From positions 83,042 through 147,041 of the forward strand of contig NZ_VBSL01000010.1 in assembly GCF_006149005.1 (NCBI RefSeq): DNA of 64,000 nucleotides, in the 5' to 3' direction. This DNA is from Larkinella sp. C7. GTDB taxonomy: Bacteria > Bacteroidota > Bacteroidia > Cytophagales > Spirosomataceae. Every line of letters starts with the position of its first letter. Positions within the stretch are counted from its first letter, which is position 1. A program made the translations under genes and the position numbers. The notes beneath the pieces were generated by a model, which worked only from the letters and a program-made list of their open reading frames with translations, did no database searches and was not told the origin of the DNA. This document shows, piece by piece, positions 45,027-52,148 of this stretch.

Positions 45027-45118
45027 GTTGTTACACAGGGTTAATCAGAGAGCATCAGAGGTACACGGAGAAAACGTTGATAATCTCTGATGCTCTCTGA
45101 TAGACCCTGTGTAACAAC
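45027..45118. repeat. Inverted repeat element E
   Basis: Arms 45027-45060 and 45085-45118, 34 nt with two mismatches, 24-nt loop. It starts 5 nt after the susC stop and ends 27 nt before susD. A long RNA stem here could uncouple the two genes' expression. The outer part of the arms resembles element D. Confidence 0.85.
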
Positions 45119-45123
45119 TCACC

Positions 45124-48100
45124 TTAAAATCTCACATTCAAGTTAAAACCAATGCTCCTCGTAACCGGCAAACCGGTGGCTTCGAGACCGACGAGGTTAT
45201 CAGACGGAAATCCGAACTGCTCGGGGTGAATGTTCGGCACCCATTTTTTGATGACGGCCACGTTGTTAGCCACCGCATTGAGCCGCAGTCCCTTGATGAA
45301 CTTCGCGTTGGTGGGCAGAAACTTGGTAAAGTCGTAACCCAGCGTGATCTGCCGCAACTGCCACAAACCGGCGTTGTAGACAAACTCTTCGGCAATGTTC
45401 TGCGAACGGACGGTTTCGTAATAGGCCTGCACGCCCGACTTGGTCTGGTTGACTTCGCCATTTGGATTGACACCCGTGCCAATCACAAAATTCTGCTCCC
45501 GACCCACCAGCGTGGCCTTGTGCAACCCGTGCCGCCAGGCGTTGTGGTTGGTTCCGGAAATCATCTTGTGTCCCAGTTTGAAGTCGATCAGGAACGACAG
45601 GTTGATGCCTTTGTAGCTGAAGCTGTTGGTAATCCCACCTACCCACTTGGGCAGGGCGCTGCCAAAACTGATCTGGGTGGGTGTGCGCAGCGGACGTCCG
45701 TTTCCGGCGTCGAAAACCTGCCGGCCCTGCGCATCCCGCAGATACCCGAAGCCAAAAAGCTGACCCATCGGCAGACCAACCACCTGCCGGAGTTCGCCGG
45801 TGAAGTCGCCGGTTCCGACGGTAATCATGTTATCGCTGACGCTCGAACCCAGATCCAGTACTTTCGTGACGTTATAGGCCGCGTTGAAGGTGGTGTTCCA
45901 GCTAAAATTCGGCCGTTTCACCGGCGAAATGTTCACCAGCATTTCCAGCCCCTTGTTGCTGCTTTTGCCCACGTTGATCAACTGGGTCTGATAGCCGCCC
46001 GCGTCGGAGGTTTGGGCGCGCAGAATCTGATCCGACGACACTTTGTCGTAATACGTCAGATCCAGACTCAGGTTGTTGTTGAACAGCCTCAACTCCAGAC
46101 CGACTTCTTTTTCAGAAACCCGCATCGGGCGCAGGTCGGCGTTGGGAACGGTGGTGCCGCTGATGCTGGCCAGGGGCTGGGCCGTTCCGCTGGGCGACGG
46201 AAACTGCTGGGCGTTGATGCCATAGAACAGGTTGTTGGCGTAGGGCGACACGTCGGTGTCACTGCCGACTTCCGCATAGGCCGCCCGGATTTTCCCGAAC
46301 GTCAGCCAGGTGGGTAGCGAGCTGGCAAAAGCCTGGGAAAACACAAAGCTGGCGGTAATGGACGGATAGAGAATGCTCCGGTTTGCGGGCGACAAGGTGG
46401 AGAACCAGTCATTTCGGACGGTTCCGTTCAGAAACAGATAATCCTTAAACGAGACTTCGGCCGAACCGTAGAGTGAGTTCACCTGCCGTTCCGAAAAGTC
46501 ATAAATGGCATCGCGTTGCCGGCCGTTGCCGATGGTATACAAATTGCGGACGTAAAAATCCTGTACCAGCACGTTGTGACGGCTGATTTTGCGGTACATC
46601 TGGTTACCGCCCAGATTCACATTGATGCCAAAAACGCCGAAGGTTTTGTTGGCATTCAGCAGGAAGTCGGCATTCAATTCGCGAACGTGCCGAACGTCCT
46701 GCACATACTGCCCATTGACAAAACCGGCGGGCGCTGCGGGTTGCCGCTGCGTACCGGTCGGCAGGTTGTAATCCTGTTCGCGGGCGTAGAAATCCTGCCC
46801 GATCCGGGCTTGCAGAAACAGCCAGTTCGTGAAGTTGTATTTGGCCGTCAGGTTGCCAAAAACCCGGTCGGTGCTGATGTTTTCGAAACGTTTCAGGGCG
46901 AAATACGGGTTCGTACGGTTCGTAAACCGCGACCAGACCGTCTCGTTTCCATTGGCATCCGACGCGTATTTTTCCAGAATATCCAACGGCATGGAGTTCG
47001 CCATGTTGAAGATAATGACCGGACTGTAATCCTGCTCGGCGATGTTGGGCGGGTTTTTCCGGAATTCTTTGGAGTAGTTGATATTCCCCGAAACCGTCAG
47101 TTTTTTGGCCAGCGTTTGGGTGAAGCCCAGGTTGACGGTTCTGCGGTTGTAGTTCGAGCCGCGCAGGATGGTGGTATTGTCCAGATTGGAAAGCGAGAGG
47201 CTAAAACCGCCATTTTCGTTCCCCGACGACAGCGTCAGTGTGTTCGTCCAGGTGCTGCCTTTCCGGTAAAAATCGGTGATCTGATTCCGCACTGGCTGGT
47301 AGGGAACGGTAATGTTATCGAACAAAACCTGCGTCATGCCCGGCTGGAATTTTTCCCCGAAACTCCACTGCCCCGACGTCGGAAAGGGCGTTGTCGGACG
47401 GACGCCGTTTTCGCCCTGCCCGTATTCGTACTGGTAATCGGTGTAATCCAGGGGCGTGTCGGACGTGAAGTTGGAGTTGTATTCCAGACCAATGCCGTTG
47501 CCGCTGCCCCGGGTTTTGGTCGTGATCATGATTACACCGTCTTTGGCGCGCGACCCGTACAGGGCCGAGGCTGCCGCGCCCTTCAAAACCGTCATGGTTT
47601 CGATGTTGTCGGGGTTGATGCTGCTCAGGCCGTCTCCGCTGTCCGACGTCCGGTTGCTGCCCCGATCCGACACATCGCCCCGCGCCCCGTAGTTCGTGTT
47701 GTCGATCGGCACGCCATTGACCACGATCAGGGGCGAGTTGTTGCCGCCAAACGACGACTGCCCGCGAATCCGGATTTTGCTGGTGCCAGCCGGTCCCGAA
47801 CCCAGTGAGGTGATGTTGACCCCCGCCATTTTGCCCTGCAAGGCGTTCATGAAGTTCGCCGTCCGGTTGATCGTCATTTCGTCCGAACCCACCGTTGCGG
47901 TCGCGTAACCCAGGCTTTTGGTCTGCTTTTTAATCCCTAAAGCCGTCACCACCACCTCGTTCAACGCTTTGCTTTCCGGCGTCAGCGCAATCTGGATGGT
48001 GGTTTGATTGCCGACGGCCAGTTCTTTGTTCACGTAGCCGACATAACTAAAAACCAATACCGTCGAACCATCCGGCACATCCAGTTGAAACGCCCCACTG

Positions 48101-48621
48101 GCGTTGGTGGTGGTGCCTTTCTGCGTGCCTTTGATCAGTACATTGACGCCCGGCAAGCCCGCGCCGGTTTCGTCGGTCACTTTGCCCGACACCATGCGTT
48201 TGGGAGCCAGCGTTGCAGCTTTTTCGATGAGATCGACCAGGCCGGTTTCGTAGACCGGTGCGGTACTCGCCGACAGAACCACCTTTCGTCCGACCAGTTC
48301 GTAGTTGACCGGCAGCGGTTTGAAATACTTGACCAGCACCTCCTCCAGCGTCGAGTTGTTGGCCTGAATGCTGATCTTCTGCCGCTTCTCAATCACCTGC
48401 GAGCTGTACACAAACTGCACATCCGTTGCTTTTTCAATATCCGCCAACACCCGTTTTATATCCTGGTTATCAGCGTGTAACGTCAGGCGTCGGCTCAGGT
48501 ATTCCTGAGCGTTAATCGTGTGGGCATACGACACGCCCACCAGCGATAACATAACCAAACTTTGTGTTAATGAAAACCGCATAAGCTTCAACCAGAGTTG
48601 TCCGGCAAGGTGTTTTTTCAT
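45124..48621 (-). CDS. SusC-family TonB-dependent transporter with STN domain (locus 2)
   Basis: A 1165-residue outer-membrane protein. After the signal peptide (LVMLSLVGVSYAHTINAQ) comes an STN/secretin short domain (residues about 45-115; DIKRVLADIEKATDVQFVYS), which signals to an anti-sigma factor. Then follow the carboxypeptidase-like domain (VSGKVTDETGAGLPGVNV), the plug (ALQGKMAGVNITS; NNSPLIVVNGVPIDN) and the barrel ending SIGFNLNVRF. The STN domain and the fecR and ECF sigma genes directly upstream form a transmembrane signalling chain: substrate at SusC, then FecR, then sigma, then transcription. Imports the oligosaccharide or sugar acid bound by its SusD. Confidence 0.95.
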   Translation of the reverse strand: MKKHLAGQLWLKLMRFSLTQSLVMLSLVGVSYAHTINAQEYLSRRLTLHADNQDIKRVLADIEKATDVQFVYSSQVIEKRQKISIQANNSTLEEVLVKYFKPLPVNYELVGRKVVLSASTAPVYETGLVDLIEKAATLAPKRMVSGKVTDETGAGLPGVNVLIKGTQKGTTTNASGAFQLDVPDGSTVLVFSYVGYVNKELAVGNQTTIQIALTPESKALNEVVVTALGIKKQTKSLGYATATVGSDEMTINRTANFMNALQGKMAGVNITSLGSGPAGTSKIRIRGQSSFGGNNSPLIVVNGVPIDNTNYGARGDVSDRGSNRTSDSGDGLSSINPDNIETMTVLKGAAASALYGSRAKDGVIMITTKTRGSGNGIGLEYNSNFTSDTPLDYTDYQYEYGQGENGVRPTTPFPTSGQWSFGEKFQPGMTQVLFDNITVPYQPVRNQITDFYRKGSTWTNTLTLSSGNENGGFSLSLSNLDNTTILRGSNYNRRTVNLGFTQTLAKKLTVSGNINYSKEFRKNPPNIAEQDYSPVIIFNMANSMPLDILEKYASDANGNETVWSRFTNRTNPYFALKRFENISTDRVFGNLTAKYNFTNWLFLQARIGQDFYAREQDYNLPTGTQRQPAAPAGFVNGQYVQDVRHVRELNADFLLNANKTFGVFGINVNLGGNQMYRKISRHNVLVQDFYVRNLYTIGNGRQRDAIYDFSERQVNSLYGSAEVSFKDYLFLNGTVRNDWFSTLSPANRSILYPSITASFVFSQAFASSLPTWLTFGKIRAAYAEVGSDTDVSPYANNLFYGINAQQFPSPSGTAQPLASISGTTVPNADLRPMRVSEKEVGLELRLFNNNLSLDLTYYDKVSSDQILRAQTSDAGGYQTQLINVGKSSNKGLEMLVNISPVKRPNFSWNTTFNAAYNVTKVLDLGSSVSDNMITVGTGDFTGELRQVVGLPMGQLFGFGYLRDAQGRQVFDAGNGRPLRTPTQISFGSALPKWVGGITNSFSYKGINLSFLIDFKLGHKMISGTNHNAWRHGLHKATLVGREQNFVIGTGVNPNGEVNQTKSGVQAYYETVRSQNIAEEFVYNAGLWQLRQITLGYDFTKFLPTNAKFIKGLRLNAVANNVAVIKKWVPNIHPEQFGFPSDNLVGLEATGLPVTRSIGFNLNVRF

Positions 48622-48708
48622 AGTTTTGTTAAGGTTGACTAGTTCTGTTTTCGGAACATTTTTCTCTGAGCGGTTACTTTGGCGAGCGACACTCAGTGAA
48701 TAGACCGG

Positions 48709-48733
48709 TTGGCAGTGGCGTTGTCACTGCCAA
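48709..48733. terminator. Hairpin in the fecR-susC gap
   Basis: TTGGCAGTG at 48709-48717 pairs with 48725-48733, 7-nt loop, 13 nt beyond the fecR stop. It could partly terminate or protect the fecR message ahead of the more strongly expressed susC. Confidence 0.5.
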
Positions 48734-48746
48734 TTCTTTTACGGTT

Positions 48747-49850
48747 TTATCGGTATCCCTTTCGGCTAATGACAATTTGACCATCGGTTATTTCGTAACT
48801 CGCCGACGAGGCCTTGCAAAGCAGATCCAGCTTTTCGTAGAGCGACTCACTCGACAGAATGGCGGTAATTTTGCTGCTTTCAAATAGCTGTTCGTCAAAC
48901 TGGATCGGAATGCCGTAGCTCTTTTCGAGTTCGTGCAGAATCACCGGCAGAGGAACTTCATCGTAGACAAACGGACTTTCTTTGGCTCTTTTCGCAATCA
49001 GCAGCGGTTTAGCCACCAGCGTTTTGGTCAGATTACCGTCGCTTTTCTCAAAAATAGCCGCCTGATTCGCGTTCAAAATCAGCCCGTTGACTTCCTTGTT
49101 ATCCGGAACCTTCTCCGGTTTTTTTTTGTAAACCGACACTTTCCCCGACAACACCTGCACCGTAATTTTCTGATCCAGATCGAAGGCTTTCACGACGAAA
49201 CGCGTGCCGAGCACCTGCGTGATCATTTCGCCGGTGTAGACCATGAACGGCTGCCGCTGACGCTTGACTGAAAAACTGCCTTCGCCCTGCAAATACACGA
49301 TGCGGGAATTCCCGGAAAACTGGGACGGATACCGAAGGCGGCTTTGGGGACTCAGCAACACCTCTGAACTGTCGTTGAGCACCACCCGCAAAAGTTGGTG
49401 GGAATCGTTGGTGGTTTCCACCAACTGAATGGCGGAATTAACCGACGACTGAGCGCTCCGTTGTTCCGGCTTCTTATCGAAAAAATACCAGCCAAATCCC
49501 ATCACAGCCACAAAAACGGCGGCAATCGCCGGGAGCCAGCGAACCGGATTATCGGTTGGACTTTTGTCCGGTTCCGGCTCCAGAAGCGCATACCGTTTGG
49601 GTATATACGCACTGGCATTGTCAATAAACGCTTCCGTTTCTTTGCGAATCTCGGCTTCGCTGAGTCGCTCGGGAGCCACGTTGGCAGCCCGGATAAACTG
49701 CTCGGCCTGCTGGAAGGCCGTCTGTTTTGCGGGGTAATTTTTTAGAAAAGAGCGCCAGAACCCGTCCCGACTACCACGACCCCGCACCCAGTCCTGGAAA
49801 TCTTCGTCCCGAATAAAATCCTCCACGGTATAGGTTTCGTAGTTTTTCAT
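48747..49850 (-). CDS. FecR-family anti-sigma factor
   Basis: A 367-residue single-pass inner-membrane protein. The cytoplasmic N-terminal part (about 115 residues; DEDFQDWVRGRGSRDGFW) binds the sigma factor. A membrane segment lies at about residues 105-125 (LPAIAAVFVAVMGFGWYFF). The periplasmic FecR domain (VVLNDSSEVLLSPQSRLRYP; GEGSFSVKRQRQPFMVYTGE) and a C-terminal DUF4974 domain (VPLPVILHELEKSYGIPIQF) follow; the latter is predicted to touch the SusC STN domain. It sits between its sigma factor and susC, the standard order. Confidence 0.95.
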   Translation of the reverse strand: MKNYETYTVEDFIRDEDFQDWVRGRGSRDGFWRSFLKNYPAKQTAFQQAEQFIRAANVAPERLSEAEIRKETEAFIDNASAYIPKRYALLEPEPDKSPTDNPVRWLPAIAAVFVAVMGFGWYFFDKKPEQRSAQSSVNSAIQLVETTNDSHQLLRVVLNDSSEVLLSPQSRLRYPSQFSGNSRIVYLQGEGSFSVKRQRQPFMVYTGEMITQVLGTRFVVKAFDLDQKITVQVLSGKVSVYKKKPEKVPDNKEVNGLILNANQAAIFEKSDGNLTKTLVAKPLLIAKRAKESPFVYDEVPLPVILHELEKSYGIPIQFDEQLFESSKITAILSSESLYEKLDLLCKASSASYEITDGQIVISRKGYR

Positions 49851-49859
49851 AAGTGTATC

Positions 49860-49979
49860 GGTATTCGGTATCCGGTTTTCAGTTTACGGTATTCGGTTGC
49901 TGGCACCTGCTAGCTGTGAGCCTGAATGCGTCAGCTGCCGAATACCGTAAACTGAAAACCGGATACCGTAAACTGAGCT
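49860..49979. repeat. Heptamer palindrome, element F
   Basis: Left side 49860-49901 is six in-phase heptamers (GGTATTC, GGTATCC, GGTTTTC, ...), separated here by commas. Right side 49938-49979 is six complementary ones. The core stem 49867-49896 with 49938-49967 is a perfect 30-nt match, around a loop of 41 nt that includes GCGTCAGC. It lies between the ECF sigma gene and fecR; the sigma gene's stop codon is inside it. Confidence 0.9.
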
Positions 49980-50557
49980 AACAGTAACCCGACGCATTGC
50001 ACGGTCCAGTTTTTCCGCAGGCTGGTCAGGGATTTCTGGAGCAGATTATAGACGGATTGGCGGCCCAGGTGCATCACATCCGCAATTTGTTCGAAACTCA
50101 GGTTTTGGTAAAACCGCAGATAGATCAGTTCCTTCTGGCGGTCGGGCAGGTGATTGATCACGCGCTCCAGTTTGCGAATCTGGTAGACTTCGTTTTCCTC
50201 TTCGATCCACTGCACATCGGCCGCAAACTCGACCGAGAAAGCGTATTCTTCCGAAAGCGTGGATTGGTGTGTGGTGTGTTTCCGGGAAAGCTCCCGCAGG
50301 ACGCGGGTTTTGAGTACGACGAGCAGATAGGCCCGGACGTTTTCGACCGAACAAACCGAATCCTGCCGTTTCCACAGATTGAGGAACAACTCCTGAATGC
50401 AGTCTTTCACGAACTCCCGGTCGGCATGCAGCCGCATTCCCCAGTGAAAGAGATCGGCATAATAGCTCTGCATGATCTTCGCGAGCGCATACATATCCCC
50501 CGCCCGGTATTCCTGCCACAGTTGTTGTGCTTCTTCCGAAGGTAGCCGTCTACTCAT
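49931..50557 (-). CDS. ECF RNA polymerase sigma factor
   Basis: A 208-residue sigma-70 family protein of the Bacteroidota ECF group. Region 2 covers about residues 25-95 (YADLFHWGMRLHADREFVKD; CIQELFLNLWKRQD) and region 4 about 130-185 (LPDRQKELIYLRFYQNLSFEQIADVMHL). It should direct transcription of susC-susD and perhaps the sugar-acid genes when FecR releases it. The last 13 residues or so (repeating QFTV and ending FGS) are translated from the inverted repeat element F and have no place in the fold, so they look like an accidental extension. Confidence 0.93.
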   Translation of the reverse strand: MSRRLPSEEAQQLWQEYRAGDMYALAKIMQSYYADLFHWGMRLHADREFVKDCIQELFLNLWKRQDSVCSVENVRAYLLVVLKTRVLRELSRKHTTHQSTLSEEYAFSVEFAADVQWIEEENEVYQIRKLERVINHLPDRQKELIYLRFYQNLSFEQIADVMHLGRQSVYNLLQKSLTSLRKNWTVQCVGLLLAQFTVSGFQFTVFGS

Positions 50558-50646
50558 AGTTTCAGGTGCTATACCTGCAAGAGCCTCTTTTCCGGGAAAC
50601 CTAACCCCTGTTTTAAGATTATTTTTTTAAAAAGTTAGAGAATACC

Positions 50647-50818
50647 GATATAATGAAGAATGAATATCGAATACTGAATGTTGAATAACGAATATCGAAG
50701 TAGAGAAGAAGAATCCGGCCCGCTTTCGGTGTTCGTTATTCAATATTTGTTATTCGATATTTCAACAGACAGTAGCTCATATTCGCTTTGTTGCGTATTC
50801 ATTGTCCATTATTCCTAA
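50647..50818. repeat. Heptamer palindrome, element G
   Basis: Core arms 50663-50697 and 50727-50761 (35 nt, six mismatches). The left arm is five in-phase heptamers beginning AAT (AATATCG, AATACTG, ...), and the right arm mirrors them (TTCGTTA, TTCAATA, ...). A further outer pair, about 50647-50669 with 50793-50815, extends the structure. Lies between the divergent sigma and acidic-protein genes. Confidence 0.85.
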
Positions 50819-50951
50819 GAAGCCATGCATTCACATCCTTCCCATCCGCTGGCGTTGCCTGTTGGCACCACCTTCGACCGGAACATCACGAACCGGCAGT
50901 ATGCACCAACGATGGTAAAAAATCTGCTGAGTTTGTTTTGAAAGAGCGTAA

Positions 50952-51009
50952 AGAGGGTAGACCAGAGAATAGAGATTAATCCGCATCTCTATTCTCTGGT
51001 CTACCCTCT
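50952..51009. repeat. Heptamer palindrome, element H (perfect 25-nt stem)
   Basis: Arms 50952-50976 and 50985-51009 match perfectly over 25 nt around an 8-nt loop (TAATCCGC). The arm reads as in-phase heptamers AGAGGGT, AGACCAG, AGAATAG. It lies 120 nt upstream of the acidic-protein gene. Confidence 0.9.
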
Positions 51010-51129
51010 CTTGTCGCCAGTTAAAATTTCACGAAAACATAACCTCGGAAAAAGCCGGAATTCGGGGATTCGCCGGAACTTCGGCCCGTGATATTCGAAC
51101 GGACAACATCTCCCTCAACTTTCGATTTT

Positions 51130-51477
51130 ATGGCTACTTCCGATTTTTCTGCTTTGCCGACGGCCGACGAGCTCGTGTCCAGGCTCGAAGATTTCCGTGA
51201 CACCCTTAAAGACGCCATTGTGCAGGTGGTGACGGAGTTGGGCGACGATGCCGACGCGTCCGATTTCGATCTGCGGTTTCTGCCGCTAACCCTCACCGAA
51301 TCCGATCTGGAAATAACGGCCATCACCCTGAACGACGACGAAAGCGATCCGCTGACGCTGAGTTTCAGCGACGACAGCGACATTGAACTGGACGAACTTT
51401 CTACGGATGACCTGGTCAGTCTGTATCAGGTGATGCGGGATGCTGCGGACGAAAGCACGGATGAGGACGATGACTAG
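51130..51477 (+). CDS. Small highly acidic protein of unknown function
   Basis: A 115-residue cytoplasmic protein from the ATG at 51130 (MATSDFSALP). Asp and Glu make up roughly a third of it, increasingly toward the C-terminus, which ends ESTDEDDD. The N-terminal 50 residues look helical (ADELVSRLEDFRDTLKDAIVQVV), the middle alternates acidic and hydrophobic residues (LTESDLEITAITLNDDESD). I do not recognise a family; DNA mimicry or a chaperone-like role would be speculation. It is followed by a terminator at 51534-51553 and preceded by palindromes G and H. Confidence 0.7.
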   Translation: MATSDFSALPTADELVSRLEDFRDTLKDAIVQVVTELGDDADASDFDLRFLPLTLTESDLEITAITLNDDESDPLTLSFSDDSDIELDELSTDDLVSLYQVMRDAADESTDEDDD

Positions 51478-51533
51478 TCAGTCAATGGATATGTAACGCA
51501 AAACTTCATACATACTAGGATACAATCGTACAG

Positions 51534-51556
51534 ACCCCGGCTCGTGTCGGGGTTTT
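51534..51556. terminator. Intrinsic terminator
   Basis: ACCCCG at 51534-51539 pairs with CGGGGT at 51548-51553, followed by TTTT. It ends the acidic-protein gene and faces the convergent gene at 51578. Confidence 0.75.
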
Positions 51557-51577
51557 GTATGACCGGAAAACCGGGGG

Positions 51578-51919
51578 CTAAACCGTGCCGGAAATGTAGA
51601 AACTGTGCGATTTGAGAACCAAAGTCGTTTCCCGGAAATGTTCCTCAAACAGATCCTGAAGTTCGTGCACGAACTGAATATACCGGCGCGACTTGACGCA
51701 CAGCCAGCAGTTCATTCCGGCTACCAGGCGGGCATTTTCGAAGTTCCACACGTTCGCGGCTTTGTCGGGCTCAAATCCGAAGGCCAGCAGCCACGGTTTG
51801 GTTAATTTGATTGGCTGGGGCTCATTCGGCGGCTGGAGCTCTTTGATGTGTTTTTCAGTCAATAAAACCGGTTCTTTCTGAACAACATAGTATCGATTGG
51901 GCTTCAGAGGTGTCATCAT
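51578..51919 (-). CDS. Small protein of unknown function
   Basis: A 113-residue soluble protein; start taken at the ATG at 51919 (51916 is equally possible, and the frame opens to 51949). The block LTKPWLLAFGFEPDKAANVW, then YIQFVHELQDLFEEHF, resembles a common Cytophagales family of unknown role with the pattern LT-x2-WL-x2-FGF ... VHQLQNLY. The family seems often to be encoded near phage-like or accessory regions, but no such genes flank it here. Function unknown. Confidence 0.7.
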   Translation of the reverse strand: MMTPLKPNRYYVVQKEPVLLTEKHIKELQPPNEPQPIKLTKPWLLAFGFEPDKAANVWNFENARLVAGMNCWLCVKSRRYIQFVHELQDLFEEHFRETTLVLKSHSFYISGTV

Positions 51920-52148
51920 TGTGCTGGTGGTGTTTACCACTCTACGCAAATCGGTAACACAATATTGTTTTTAGTACCGAATTGATCGAGAACTCTTAGC
52001 TACCGGGAATTAAAAACAGGTACAATTTTCCATTTTCCCGTGATCCGGCTTCGGGAAAACAGCGACACGATAAAACCGCTGCAAACGTAGGCTTTAACAG
52101 GATTTAGGGTACATTTGGGATTATTCCTACAGCCTAATTTTCCGACAA

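Larger units (their letters stand above)
50558..51129. other. Non-coding region upstream of the ECF sigma gene, two palindromes
   Basis: A 572-nt stretch without a supported gene. It contains heptamer palindromes G and H and the AT-rich promoter area of the sigma gene (50600-50640, T- and A-runs). A 63-codon frame at 50788-50979 has unlikely composition. Confidence 0.6.

Noticed and set aside
50788-50979. 63-codon plus-strand frame
   Set aside because: Runs from repeat G into repeat H, His- and Ser-rich, no protein-like pattern.
49860-51009. Short regularly spaced repeats considered as a CRISPR array
   Set aside because: Units are 7 nt with no spacers and are mirrored; no cas genes in the window.
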